Source: Camelus bactrianus
Taxonomy: Eukaryota; Chordata; Mammalia; Artiodactyla; Camelidae
Assembly (NCBI RefSeq): GCF_048773025.1
Contig: NC_133565.1
Span: forward strand, 31,806,457-31,870,456
Length of the DNA: 64,000 nt
Reading direction: 5' to 3'
Shown: positions 11,645 to 23,537 of the stretch, in pieces
How positions within the stretch are numbered: position 1 is the stretch's first letter
How the letters are laid out: every line of letters begins with the position of its first letter
Translations under genes and position numbers: made by a program
Notes under the pieces: generated by a model
What the model saw: only the letters and a program-made list of their open reading frames with translations
What the model was told of the DNA's origin: nothing
The model's database searches: none

Positions 11645-13080
11645 GTTAATCTATCTGGAAATAAAGATACTGACTATGCATTTCCCCATTTTGCATTAAA
11701 CAAAGCATCTGCATCTTGTTTCCTTTTAAATATTCCACATATGAAACTTACCTGTGTTTTAGCACCAGTTATACAATGGTCCATTATCTATCATCAAAGA
11801 GTTCTAAAGAACCAGAATATTTCAAGTTTTTCTTCCAATATAGGATGTCAAACTAAGGAAAGGAAACAAAAGTTGGGCCTGACTCCAAGAATGAGTTTCT
11901 TAGGGATCAAGTGTTTCCTTTCATTTTTATAATTTGGTATTTTTAGATAAGCTTTCCTATGACCATGTGCCAGAATTGTTAATCTTCAAAATGAATAAGC
12001 CAGAATGGTGATACTAACTTTTTTTCTCCATTATTCCATTGCTACTGCATGGGGACAATTACTTCAGAATTAAAGGACCAGTGGGGTTAGATATAACTGA
12101 CTTGTCTATTACAAGCATTTGTGCAGATTTCCAGTTTTTCAATGTTATAAGAGTGTGGTGGGTGAATTTCCCTTCTAGTGACAGAACTCTCTGCATTTAT
12201 TATGCTCTTTAATTGCTACATATGTTTAGTGGTATTCTAGCTGATTGTCATTAACTTGAAACATTCACTGCTAATTACAGTTGGCACTGTAATCAAAGGG
12301 TAAAAATGTGTCCTCAACACCTACAGTAATCCTCACTTTCACAACAAGATTTCTATTTCTTTCTCCACCATCTCTCACACCAGGGCAGGCCCTTAGTGAA
12401 GGGATTTCTAAGCTCTACTCAAAGTCCAGATACACGTCCTCTTCCTGGGTCATCTCTCCATAGTGTTTTCAGAGGCTAATTCTTCCCACACGTCACAAAT
12501 GACTTCTTACTACATAGCACTGTTGTCTTGCCAGCAATACATGTGTAAAGGGAGCGTTTCTACCACATGGTATAGTCGTTTCTTGGTTGTGTGACTCTAT
12601 TAAGAGACATTTCTGCTATAATGATCACAGTAGTAAAGAATTAAAAGAGCTAACATGAGAGGTGTAAGTCCACAGAAATAACTGTTTTCCCAACAAAAGT
12701 CTTAGAAAAATATATTTGAAAACCTACAGAATGATGGAATTACATTCTTCCAAAACACAATACAGAATTAACAAGATGACAGTGGCACTTTAGCTACCAA
12801 GAAGAAAACACAAGAGAGCAAAGCCACAACACAACAGTAAATCTCCACTACTGACCAGAGCATACCGCATACTCTTCAATGCTCTATTTTAAGCTCATAT
12901 GAAAAAATACATCTAAGTGAATATCACACATCAATGAAAGATGCAAAATGAACATATAGTATATCACCATGTTGTTTATGAGTAGCTACGTAAGAATATA
13001 TATCCATCAACCTCATAGAGCATTTTCTATGGAGAAGGAAGGATATGAATGAGATTCAAGAGACGTACAAAGAGGATTTC
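11645..13080. other. Unique non-coding stretch
   Basis: No coding exon or repeat is recognised. The part around 11990-12330 has a balanced composition and TAAT/ATTA cores ('ctgctaattacagttggcac') and could be conserved non-coding DNA. The open frame at 11741-11932 has no recognisable family. Confidence 0.35.
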
Positions 13081-13084
13081 ATTT

Positions 13085-13225
13085 GTTCCTAAATGGTTTT
13101 ATTTCTTTTAATAGAAATGAAAATGTTAATTTTCAATTAATTCTTGGTAGTGAGATAATAGATGTTTGTTATATTATTCTGACCATTTTATGAATTCTTG
13201 GAATTTTTCATAATAAAAAAATTTA
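13085..13225 (+). repeat. Old L1-like 3' tail
   Basis: The block 'tggtagtgagataatagatg' followed by 'ttgttatattattctg' and 'gaatttttcataataaaaaa' resembles the 3' terminus of old L1M subfamilies. The upstream part cannot be traced. A similar tail may end at about 30840. Confidence 0.4.
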
Positions 13226-13539
13226 AGAGAAACAGAAATAACACCTAGCTACATTTCAGCTTAGAAGTAAAGCAGATTCATAAAAAAAGAAAACATGAGG
13301 AAGAACCTTCTTTCTTGGAGTAGAGTAACTGCTGACCAAAATACATTTTGAGCTATAAAGTTTGAAAAATACTTAAAGTGAGACTATCATTTCTGAGTAA
13401 TACTGTCTGAGTAGATTTGCCTCCAAGAGCTTCCATTTCTTTATATGTAAAGCAAGGATGCTGAAATAAAATATCTTGCACAACCTCTTCAACTTTAAAA
13501 GTCTATGACTATTTTTCCCCTAGAGGAGATAGGTATATT

Positions 13540-13930
13540 TCTGTGTGTTATTTCTTTTGCCTAGAATTCTTTTCCTCTAGACTATTCCCTGGCAGTAAAA
13601 TCCTATTTATCCAGTAACACTGCTTCCCTCATGCTTCCCAAGCAGGGAAGAGCACTGTCACAACTCTGTCCTCCTACCTCCATTAGCATTCGATACACGG
13701 CTAGATCTGTCTCTTCATGTGTTTGCCTGCCCTGTCAGACAGCGAGCCACTGATAACAGGACCTACACCGCTCCCTTCTTTGTATCCCCAGTACCTTCCA
13801 CAGTGACATGTTTACAACCAAGAAAACGAGAATATACATAGCTTACGTAAACCTATGTTAGCACAAAGTAAGTTAATTTTTACTTTTTGCAAGTATTTCC
13901 CCCAAGTAAATGTGTGCTGAATGAATGAAT
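13540..13930 (+). mobile_element. L2 LINE 3' end with an internal interruption
   Basis: 'tttgcctagaattcttttcctctagac', 'cctcatgcttccc', 'cctgtcagacagcgagccac' and 'tttgtatccccagtaccttcc' follow the L2 3' region in sense orientation. The expected terminal 'aaatgtgtgctgaatgaatgaatgag' reappears at about 13908. The bases between about 13803 and 13895 are not L2-like, so something short is inserted or replaced there. Confidence 0.65.
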
Positions 13931-14785
13931 GAGTTAGTATGTAAAATGGCATAAAGTTCACTCCATCAGTCAGGTAGGTTGATCATCCCACTAGAAGGTA
14001 CGGGTATAACCCAGATCTCTCAATAGTCTCTCCAAAAAGATCCATCGGATCATTTCGAATTTTATGCCTGTAGTTTAGAAAGTAAGGATGACATAACTTT
14101 TCCTGTTCTCTTTTTGCTTTTCATCACATTACACAGTGTTTCGCTTTGTTTTGTTTTGTTTTTTATAGAGGACATGAAACACTCTTCTTACTTATGCAAA
14201 ATCTCAGAAACTTAACATACACTAAATCTTGGACTGAAAAACCATTACAAAGAAGTAACAAATTTGATCATATATATGTAGATAATGGGCAATTGGCCAC
14301 AAGAGCTTTTTCAACTCCTGTTCTCAAAAGGGGGCTCAGCTGTATTTCCTATAGTGGAGGGGGAATAGCGTCATAACATGGAGGGGAGAGAGAACTTGGT
14401 GGAAAGCAGCCAGCAATCTGTCCCAAAAACCCAAGGAAAGCAGGAGGGTGGATCTCAGCACCCCTAGTACTTTCTTGGCCCAGTCTCCCCAAATCTGGCT
14501 CATGAAACAGTTTGTTAATAGGGAGATTTTGGGAATCAATGACATTGCCCTGGAAATCTGCCAGCCAGCCACAAGAACTAGAAATGCCCTTGACAAGATG
14601 TAAGCCAAAGCAGACAATTGCCATCAGATGGGATTTGGGGGTTGGGGGCAATGGAACTCAAAACTGCACCCTGAAAACTCCTAACCAGGTACCTGTGTAG
14701 CTCACCCTAGTAATTTCATTAAAGGTTACAGAAGTAACACGACCTTGCATTTTACAGGACTGAATTTTTTGGCCCACACTAATTA
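13931..14785. other. Unassigned stretch with a GC-richer core
   Basis: About 14380-14700 is more GC-rich than its surroundings and contains overlapping short open frames on both strands (14146-14376, 14336-14651, 14512-14700). I do not recognise any of the encoded proteins. It may be an old unclassified repeat or ordinary unique DNA. Confidence 0.35.
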
Positions 14786-14789
14786 TGAT

Positions 14790-16350
14790 AGGTTTTTTAA
14801 AAAACTTTTTTTTTGAAATGGAGATTAACAAGCAGTTGCAAAGATAGTAGAGAAAAGCCCCATGTACCCTTTAACAAGTTTGCCCCAACAGCCACATCTT
14901 GCAAATGTAATATTATATTATACCCAAGAAACTGACTTGGGTATAATGTGTGTATATTCAATGTCCTTTTATGATATGTATAGATGACTGTAGCCATCAC
15001 CACAATCAAGATACACACTATTCCTTCACTGCAAAGGTATCCCTTGTACTATCTCTTTATAATCACACTGACCCATCTGCCCCTCAATCTCCGCAAATCC
15101 CTGCAACAACTAATCTGTTCTTCATCACCATAATTTTGTCATTTTGAGAATGTTATATAAATGGAATCATACAGTATGTGACTCTTTGAGACTGGCTTTT
15201 TTTTCACTCAGCCTAATGTCCCTGAGATCCATTCAAGCTGTGATGTGTATCAATAGCTCATTCCTTTTTTATTGCTGGTATCATATTCCACAGTGTGGAT
15301 GTACGGCAGTTCCTTTAACCATTTACCTATTGTAGGACATTTTGGCTGGTCCAATTTGTGGTTACTACAAATAAAGCTGGCATGAATAATCATGTACATG
15401 TTTTTATGTGGACGTAAGTTTCCATTTTACTGGGATAAATGGCCAAAAGTGGGATTGCTGGGTTATATGGTAAGTGTATGTTTAGTTTATAAAGAAACTA
15501 TCAAATCATTTCCCAGAGTGTCTGTACCACTTTATATTCCTACCAGCAATGGATGAAAGATCTAATTTCTCTACATCCTCACTGGCATACTATTTTTCAT
15601 TTTAGTTGTTCTAACGAGTGAATAGTGTTAACTCATCATGGCATTAATTTGCATTTCCCTAATAGCAAGTGATGTTGAACATCTTTTCATGTACTTATCT
15701 GCCAATGATATTAAAAGAGTATATCCTCTTTGGTGAAATATTTCTTCATATCTTTTGCCCATTTATGAATTGACTTGTTTTCTCAACTGTTAAGTTTTGA
15801 GAGTTCTCTAAGTATTCTACATCTGACTCTTTTGTCTTCTCATTCTTTTAACTGGGTCTTCTGCATAAAAAAGTTTTTAATTTTGATGAAGTCCAACTTA
15901 CCCATTTTTGTTTCTTTTATGCGTTGTGTTTTGTTGTCATTATCTAATTACTCTTCACTAACCCCCAGATATTAAAGATTTTGTCCTATGGTTCTTCCTA
16001 AAAAGTTTTATAATAAGGTTTTACTCTTTACATTTAAATCTATGATCCATTCTGAGTTAATTTTTATATATGGTGTGTGAGACTTAGGCTGAGGGTTTCT
16101 GTGGGTTTTTTTAGCCTATGACTATCTGCATTATTTGATGAAGACGATCCATTCTCCACTGAATTGCCCTTTACACTTTTGCCTAAAGAAATCAGCGGGC
16201 TCTACTTGTGTGGGGCTGCTTCTGGGTTCTCTCTTCTGAACTGTTGATTTATATGTTGATAAAAATTTCTGCTAGGAGTTTATGAATTGAGTTAAGCCTA
16301 TATATCAATTTAGGGAGAATTGGTATCTTTAATATGTTGAGTTTTGAGTA
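14790..16350 (-). mobile_element. Old L1M copy, minus strand, 3' UTR to ORF2
   Basis: The 3' UTR lies at the left ('aaatggagattaacaagcag', 'ccatgtaccctttaacaag', 'atcaccacaatcaagatac'). ORF2 runs rightward in antisense: 'tttcactcagcctaatg' near 15205, 'ccattttactgggataaat' near 15425, 'cctactagcaatggatga'-like text near 15540 and 'atatcttttgcccatttatgaa' near 15750. L1M 3' UTRs of this type are pre-artiodactyl in age. It is 5' truncated near 16350 and has no long open frame. Confidence 0.85.
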
Positions 16351-16945
16351 TAAGTTTAATCATCTTAAACCTTGATAAGAAGTTAATGTACTTAGTTTTC
16401 TATGATTAGGATGAGCAGTACCTATTCGAAAAGGACTATATATAAATTTTTAACAGAAAATTTATGCCATTAACATAAACTGGTCTATAGATTGACTACT
16501 ATTTTAGTATCAGTTTCTGAGACTGAAAAACAATGAACAATTTTCTTGGGATAAAGAGAAAGGGAAATAAGACTTTAAGGGAGGAAAGTGGAGTAAAGAG
16601 ATCAGTTTTGCATATTTTATCTTCCCCTGACCTCTAAGTCTTTATCTCAAATAAAATGTGGGTCGACTGATATCATCTTCAAGTAACTTAACCTTTACTT
16701 AGTAGTAGATTAAGTTATCTTTTCAATTTAATAAATAACACTTTAAGAATATAATCAAAACAATGATAAATTATTGACAAAATAAAACTGATGCTGCCAA
16801 AGACAAATGCTGTGTATCTTAAGGGAGCATAACTTTACAAGCTTAAATAAGAGTGCTGCTAATATTAAGACCTATCCTTTACCAGCCACTAGGTAAAGAA
16901 AAACTTCAACAAGTTGTATCGAACATTTGTAAACTAGAATAAACT
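16351..16945. other. Unique non-coding stretch
   Basis: No gene, RNA or repeat signal is seen. Confidence 0.4.
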
Positions 16946-16949
16946 CCTG

Positions 16950-17188
16950 GTGAAGAGTTCAGGTTAGGGAGTCAGACAGACCTGGCTGGCTCTACCTCTA
17001 GCTAGCAACTTGTAGGGCAATTTACTTAACTTCTTTGAGAGTGTGTTTTCTCATATGCAAAATGGAGATATTTAATAATAAGACCTATGCCAAATAGAGT
17101 CGTGAAGCTTAATTAAGATAATGCAGATTAAACACTAATCCCGATGCTTGGCATATGGTAATCACTCAATATACATTAATTACTATTA
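16950..17188 (+). repeat. MIR SINE, nearly full length
   Basis: The element runs in order through 'gggagtcagacagacctggctggctctacctctagc', 'gggcaatttacttaacttctttga', 'tctcatatgcaaaatggaga', 'gatgcttggcatatggtaatcactcaatatacatta'. This is almost the whole MIR from just inside the tRNA-like head to the tail. The tRNA-like promoter itself is gone. Confidence 0.85.
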
Positions 17189-20100
17189 CTTTTAATTCCT
17201 TTTTGTCTGGGTAAATTACACATAGGCGTTCCCTCCATAAGGATAGTTTTCCTAAATGAAAGTGTTGTAGAGGATGCTCTAAGTGCCTATTAAGCTTAAT
17301 GAGTTTAAGATGCTTGATGGATATACTGCTTACAGTGGTCTTGCTGTTTACAAGAATTCTCCTACTCCCAAGAACCATAATTTTAAGCTAATGAAATGAA
17401 CTTAGATAAAACTGGGTATTTGACTCAATGTTAACATAACTAGAATACCATTTTTAAAATTTTAGCCTTTTCAAAGCGGCCATGATAGTTTGCCCAATTG
17501 TACAAATTAGAAATCATCAGTTGCACAATCAGAATTCTGATTCCATTCCCTCTTCAAAAGTCAAAGTAGATGTAGGATTCTGGAGGCACTCATGATAGAT
17601 GGGGCTAAGAAAGTTAAATATGTAAATGCAGGTGATCTTTTTAAATTCTATATATTTCATGCATGTGAATTTCATGACTTCTGAACTAGACAAGATGGGA
17701 GAACCAAGGCAGTTCTTTTCTTTCGTAGAGCTCAAGTTTTAATTTGATCTGTTCCTTGTCAATATTATAACTAAAAGCAACTTTGGTAGTGAAAAAAGTG
17801 GAAATTAATGATTAGAAAAATGCACTGCCCATGGATTTCAATGATCCTATCCATGGTTACCAAAAATCACTGACATGAATTTAAATGGAGTTAAGAGTTT
17901 GATAAGAAATGGTAAAAGTATCACAATAGAATTTTTGATGATGTTATTTGGTTTTGTTTCATTAATGAAACTGTGCTTATAAGAGATTATAGCATAAGAT
18001 ATAGTTAAATGTATAAAGAAAACAGATCATAAATAGAGAAGACAGGGAAGTTTGGTGACTTTCTACATATTATCTTAACTATGTAAGTGAACATTCAGCA
18101 CTTTAATTTCTGCTGTGCTTCAAAAGTTACTTTTCTCAACTTTAATTTTTTAATGGTTGAGGACTAGAAAGAATTTACTAGACATTTTTAAAAGGCTAAA
18201 TGCTGCTACTTGGCTAGTAGTGACAAGAGCACAGGAAGTTCTAATTATGCCATAAGTAGAGGTTTAATCAATAATTGAGAATTTTTTAAAAAATGTTGAG
18301 GTATTTTCTATCCAGGTTAATGTTAGCACAGGAAAGAGTGATTCAAATATTCATTTTTTACATACTATTTATCCTGGATGACACCTGTCAATTTGAATCA
18401 TTTCCTTAAAGTAAAAGGCCCTGCATGTTTTAGAATCATTAGGACTAGTAATTAATACTGTATTTGATTTTTCATATGTCCTGATTCATAGTAAGGACCT
18501 AGTTTTAGTCAATTGCACTCACTCACCAAGACAGAGTGACTCAAGCAAATGATTATTCCTCAAAATCAGAGTAACAGACTTCCAATGAATAAAAGTTCTA
18601 ATTGTACACTATAATGCCATAAAAAAAAAAAAACTGCAACCATCTGAGTCTTTACAAAACATGCACTGAAACAATTTTGGCCTAAGATCAAGGAAATTTA
18701 AGAAGACTGACAAAGAATCTTAAGTCATTCCATAATTGGTTTCCACTCTACTTGAAATGGAACAGTCACTGCAATTTCACAAGAAGAAATAATTTTATAA
18801 TCCTTTCAGATTAAATGAAGATGTCAGATGTAAAAGGAAAAAGATCAAGGGACCAGATGTCACATAAAGAAACTAAAAAACAATGTGAAATAAAGTTCAG
18901 AAAACAAGACTGAAAAGCTCTGCATATGTGATGGGCTACAACTACTTAGGTCACCTGGGTTATTCCTATGAAAGGAAAAAAATATTTCATAAAAGTTGGA
19001 CCTATAAGTGTAATATTACTATGCCATATTTTTACTCAAATAAATCTATCTGTTTCTAAGTTAAGAAGTTCATAACCTGGGAAAAAAGCAACAATTCTTT
19101 TGGCTAATATTAGGGTCACATATGAAAATCCAAAAACCAGACTATGCTAAATAAGTTATAAAATTACCAGCTTTTTCTATTGTTTGGTATTTGTAAGGTA
19201 AATGTTTAAACTTAAAAAGAAGTCCTTTCAAGTCATTTAAAGTTCTTGATAGAAATGTAACATAATATGAGAATTCTGGTTACCATTTAAATCTGAAGTA
19301 CTTCATCCATTTCGGTAACAAAGGTGATTTTAGCAGCTATCAGTACATTCCTTTAAACTTTCAAAGTGCTTTGGGTCCTTCCAGGATGAAAGTCCTCTCT
19401 TCCTCGCCTCTCATTCCTTAACTTATTCTGAAGATAGCAATGTTTACTGCAAGAGAACAACAACAAAAAATAGAGCTAAACTGGAGAGTTAAACTAGTTT
19501 TAATATATTGGACATTATTCTTTCCTTTAGGATAGTCTTAATTTCACCCTTTCACTCAATATTTATAATTAAAATTATTCTTTTAAGAAGTAACTTCTTC
19601 ACTTAGGAGGAGACATGAATAGAATCTCACACACTGAAGAGCTATCCATGTCATACCTAAGAACCAACTAATGTACAAGAGTCAAACTAGCACTGATGCA
19701 CTTGAGGCTTTCTAAGACTTCATTTGATTGTCTTCATATATTTCTTTTTTTTTACTAGAAATATAAAAATGAGAAATATTAAACTCTATTTCACCCTCAT
19801 AAAAATCCAATTCTAAAAGTCACATTGTCCAACCTTGATATAGCCTCTGTAAAATATGACAGTAGACATCTCTGATTGCAAAAATTTCTCAAACAACTTT
19901 GCAGTTTTACTTTAGGCTTAAGTGTGAAATATATTTCTAATTCAGTATGCAAAGTATCACAAAAAATTAAATTAATAAATTCCTATCTATTTCTGACTCT
20001 TAAGCATCAACTATGTGCATGTTTAAACTATGTGTGTTTAAATCCCTAATTTGTTTTTTCTATAACACAAAATACAAGAAAATAAGTGGAAGAATAAAAA

Positions 20101-20220
20101 AGAAAATGAAAGATAATGAGACCACTTTTAAATGATTCTTGGTTGCACTTACATATTGTAGAACTGACTCTTTCAATAAATTTTAAGACAACAGGAAAGC
20201 ATTTTTAAAAGTAGATTTTT
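17189..20220. other. Three kilobases of repeat-poor unique DNA
   Basis: No transposon family, RNA gene or exon is recognised. The short open frames at 17166-17378 and 17529-17735 (minus) carry no recognisable motif. It is the longest repeat-poor run in the first third of the window. Confidence 0.4.
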
Positions 20221-20224
20221 CCAA

Positions 20225-20396
20225 AAACGGACTTAGGAACATAGAAAACAAACTATGGTTACCGAAGGGGAAAGGGCACAGAAGGATAAATTAGAGGCTG
20301 GGGATTAACAGATACACACTACTGTATATGAAATAAACAGCAAGGACCTACTGTATAACACAGGGAAATATATTCAATTTCTACAGTAATGTGTAT
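20225..20396 (+). mobile_element. L1 3' UTR fragment, sense half of an inverted pair
   Basis: Sequence from 'gacttaggaacatagaaaac' through 'aaactatggttacc', 'ggggattaacagatacacac', 'gacctactgtataacacagg' and 'atattcaatttctacagtaa' matches the L1 3' UTR seen complete at about 56750-56930. It ends before the UTR's terminal segment and poly(A). It is followed within a few bases by an inverted copy of its own left part. Confidence 0.8.
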
Positions 20397-20398
20397 AT

Positions 20399-20461
20399 GT
20401 TAATCCCAAACTCCTAATTTACCTCTCCCCCTGACCCCTTCCCCTTTGGTAATAAGTTTCA
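20399..20461 (-). mobile_element. L1 3' UTR fragment, inverted half
   Basis: 'gttaatcccaaactcctaat' followed by a CT-rich block and 'cctttggtaataagttt' is the approximate reverse complement of 20249-20310. With the preceding sense fragment it forms an imperfect inverted repeat of about 60 bp around a spacer of about 90 bp. Neither half keeps a poly(A), so simple twin-primed insertion is not clearly shown. Confidence 0.75.
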
Positions 20462-20849
20462 AGATTTTTAAATAGTTGGAAAAAAAGATCAAAAGAAAAA
20501 GAATATTTTTAGGCATAAAAATTATATGAAATTCAAATTTCATTTTCGATAAATAAAATCTTACCAGAACATACCAGTCCATTTTAAAATATATCATTAT
20601 GGCTGCTTTTGTACTATAACGCCTGAGTTGAGCTGTTGCAACAAGGACCGTGCAGCCCACAAAGTCTAAAATATACAATATCTGGCCCTCTCCAGATAAC
20701 AATACCATTTCCTGACATAAAGTACATATACTCAACAGTTATGCTCTAAAATGATAGGAATTATATTTTAAAACACTAGATCAAATGGTATATTAACCTT
20801 TTTAGGTTAAAAAAAAACAATTGCTTGAGAGCTTCAGAATTTTCTAAAG

Positions 20850-21667
20850 GTGTTAGCATTAAACCTCATTCTAGAATGATTCACTTTCTGCTTTTGAGGC
20901 CATGATGAAATAAACAGGTCCAGAATAATCCTTCCACTGCAAACTAGAATACAGTATAAAACATAGGAGAGGACTATTTTCAGACACAGGCAGTGCAGGA
21001 CTGTGATCCCTGAAAAAAGGGACACAAACAAGGCGAGCCCTACCATCACCCAAGGCTCTCAGCCAGGAAGCAATTTACCACTCCACTACGGGAGGAAGAA
21101 CCCAAATAGAGCCTAGCAATCTTGTTGACCTGAGGAGATGGAGAAAAAAGCGCAAAGAGGCCAAGGTAGCTAGAATTTATGAGGCAGAGTTCCAGAGAGC
21201 AGGAAAAGAGTTCCAGTAATTTAACTGAGGGTTCCCTTGAGAATTTAGCTAAATAAAAACCTGTACATGAGAAGGGTAAAATTTCTTGAGACAAGCCAAG
21301 AAGAACTTCTAAAGAAAAAAAGTTACCAGGGAGTTCTAAGATGAAGTATTCTCAGAGCTGACATGAGGCCAAGATTTCAACAAGTTCCCTCTAGCAAGAA
21401 GGGAAAAAGCTCACTGAATGATACAAGGCTACCAGCAGTGACCAAGAAGGGCCACACCACAGAATTAGGGGGAAAGGAGCCCTAGAATAAAGGTACTCTA
21501 GACCCCCCACCCCCGAAAGGAACTTGGAAGCCTAGAAAACCTAGAAAGGATCAAATTAATATGCAATTTTAAATGCCTATTACAAAAAAAAATCCAATAC
21601 TCTTTGAAGGAATGCCACAAAATCAAGAAGTCAACATGTAAAATTCACAAATATCTGACATTTAATT
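20850..21667 (+). mobile_element. Old L1M 5' region fragment, left of the RPL32 insertion
   Basis: The block near 21600-21670 ('aaaatcaagaagtcaacatg', 'aaatatctgacatttaatta') leads directly into text that resumes after the RPL32 pseudogene and matches the L1M 5' UTR/ORF1 region. Upstream, 20870-21540 is GC-richer than its surroundings and contains no long ORF, as expected for an L1M 5' UTR. The left edge is uncertain. Confidence 0.5.
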
Positions 21668-21686
21668 AAAAATTACTGGACATATA
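21668..21686 (+). repeat. Target-site duplication, left copy (RPL32 retrocopy)
   Basis: The 19-bp sequence aaaaattactggacatata recurs without mismatch at 22200-22218. The insertion point reads TT/AAAA, the preferred cut of the L1 endonuclease, so the RPL32 copy was made by L1 machinery. Confidence 0.95.
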
Positions 21687-22199
21687 CCCTCTCTTTCTCA
21701 GCACTACCTACGGAGGTGGCAGCCATCTCCTAGTCGGCATCATGGACGCCCCCAGACCCCTTGTGAAGCCCAAGATCATCAAAAAGAGGACCAAGAAGTT
21801 CATCTGGCACCAGTCAGACCGATACATCAAAATTTAGCGGAACTGGCGGAAACCCAGAGGCACTGACATCAGGATGTGCAGGAGGTTGAAGGGCCAGACC
21901 CTGATGCCTGGCATCAGCTATGGGAGCAACAAGAAAACAAAGCACATTCTGCCCAGCGGCTTCCACAAGTTCCTGGTCCACAATGTCAAGGAGCTCAAAG
22001 TGCTGCTGATGTGCAACAAACTTTACTGTGCTGAGATTGCTCACAACATGTCCTCCAAGAACCACAAAGCCACTGTGGAAACGGCAGCCCAGGTGGCCAT
22101 CAGAGCCACCAACTCCAACGCCAGGCTGCGCAGCGAAGAAAACGAATAGACAGCCCATGCACGTTGTATTTGTGTTAATAAAACCACGAAACTCAAAAC
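21687..22199 (+). pseudogene. RPL32: Processed pseudogene of ribosomal protein L32
   Basis: RPL32 encodes a large-subunit (60S) ribosomal protein. This copy is intronless and keeps the 5' leader ('ctacggaggtggcagccatc'), an ATG at 21742, a reading frame with the family's usual 135 codons, the C-terminal [10 protein letters not shown], a stop ending at 22149, and a short 3' UTR with AATAAA near 22178. Codon 32, normally lysine, is TAG (21835-21837); the frame is otherwise uninterrupted. Several changes are the CpG-decay kind at arginine codons (Arg to Trp, Cys or His), and about 20 residues differ from the mammalian protein as I remember it. Perfect 19-bp target-site duplications flank it, and a short, eroded A-rich tail follows. 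It interrupts an old L1. No sign of a promoter of its own, so it is a dead retrocopy of moderate age. Confidence 0.97.
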
Positions 22200-22218
22200 A
22201 AAAATTACTGGACATATA
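22200..22218 (+). repeat. Target-site duplication, right copy (RPL32 retrocopy)
   Basis: Exact second copy of the 19-bp word at 21668-21686, directly after the A-rich remnant of the retrocopy's tail. Confidence 0.95.
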
Positions 22219-22570
22219 AAGAAGAAAATGTGGTCTATAATCAGAACAATATCTGTCAACACAGAGAGAGACCTGGAAATAACAGATACAATAGAATTAA
22301 TAGGCAATGACATTGAAAGGATATTGTAAGTACACTCCATATTCAAGGATATAAATGAAAACAGGGACACAGTGAAGACAGAAATCGGGGTTTTTCAAAA
22401 AAAAAAAAAAAACCCAAAGAGAACTTCTGGGGATAAAATATACATACAATATCTGAAATGAAAATTTCACCAGATGAGATAAGCACTTCAGAAAAAAGAG
22501 ATGAGTGAACTTGAAGACATAGTCAATTACACTTACTCCTAAACCAGGAATAAATAAAAACAACAATTAA
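22219..22570 (+). mobile_element. Old L1M 5'/ORF1 fragment, right of the RPL32 insertion
   Basis: 'aagaagaaaatgtggtctataatcagaac', 'gacctggaaataacagatac', 'agagaacttctggggataaaatatac', 'caatatctgaaatgaaaatttcacc' and 'gatgagtgaacttgaagacatag' follow the order of the region around the ORF1 start in old L1M elements. Joined to 20850-21667 it shows that the RPL32 copy split a pre-existing L1. A poly-A expansion sits at 22398-22412. Confidence 0.75.
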
Positions 22571-22769
22571 ATCAACTAGACCTGGTTTTTGCCATCTCCT
22601 TCCCACTTTGTTTCTGCTATTTGTACGCTGTAGTCATTACTACTTTTGTACTTGGAAATGTTTGTTTTTCCTGCTTGGGTTTGTTTCATAAATCACTGAA
22701 TTCTCACTTTTGCCCACAACAGGACTTCATTACAGGATGTAATTAATTCCACCAAACCAAGACAACATG

Positions 22770-22952
22770 GGGAACTTTAGGCTGAGAGTCAGTCACTTAG
22801 TCTAAGCTCAGCTGTGTGACCCTAGACCAATTCAGTTGCTCATCTGTACCATGATGATGATAATATTTAATCCACAAGATTGAGGTGAAGCTTATATGAG
22901 GTTAATATACGTGAAAGAGCTTTGGATGTTGAAAGCGTCATACAAATGTAAG
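22770..22952 (+). repeat. MIR SINE
   Basis: 'gctcagctgtgtgaccctagaccaattcag', 'gctcatctgtaccatgatgatgataat' and 'gaggtgaagcttatatgagg' match the MIR core in sense orientation. First of three same-strand MIRs within 1.3 kb. Confidence 0.75.
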
Positions 22953-23537
22953 GTAAGTTTCTTCATCTACCATATTGGAGGATTCAGTTAGATGATCTCT
23001 AAAGACTTCCCACCTCTAAAAATTCTTTAATATTTACATATGAAGCACACAAAAAAATCTACTTACTGTTGGGATAATTTCATAGTTGTAAGAGACTTAG
23101 GGAATAATTAACTCAACCTTCTCATGTCACAAAATGAGTCCAAAAACAGGCTAAGAGACACATAAGTCAATAGGAAAGTTGGGAGTAGGAAAGACTCAGA
23201 CCTGACTCCCACTGTACTGCTCCTTCGATCACGTGATAGAGGCTGCTCACTATCTTGTGACTTTAAACTCTTACTCTCTCTTCACCACAGCTTAAACAAT
23301 TATCTTTCAAACTGAATACAATGGAAAGCTTATTAAGAAAATGTAAATATTATTTTGGTAAAGATGATTTAACTGTTAAACCATTCTGTTAAGAATGTTT
23401 ACAAATGACACTAACAGCAGAAGGAGCTTAGGTCAAACCGTCCAGCTCTTCATCTGGTTTGTGTGATACTCAGTTTTAAGTCAATAGGTTATGATGTAAA
23501 ACCCATGTAACCTTTCCCAATAAAGGGTTTTAATTCT

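Noticed and set aside
14336-14651. Overlapping 93- and 100-codon minus-strand frames in a GC-richer patch
   Set aside because: No recognisable protein, and two frames open together suggests composition rather than selection. Left as unassigned sequence.
20400-20735. 111-codon minus-strand open frame
   Set aside because: It partly overlaps the inverted L1 3' UTR and shows no motif, conservation cue or splice signal.
21874-22149. 91-codon open frame resembling a ribosomal protein gene
   Set aside because: It is the part of the RPL32 retrocopy downstream of the codon-32 stop; flanking target-site duplications and lack of introns show a processed pseudogene.
21814-22370. Antisense open frames of 109-133 codons over the RPL32 copy
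   Set aside because: They are antisense shadows of the GC-rich ribosomal-protein sequence and match no protein I know.
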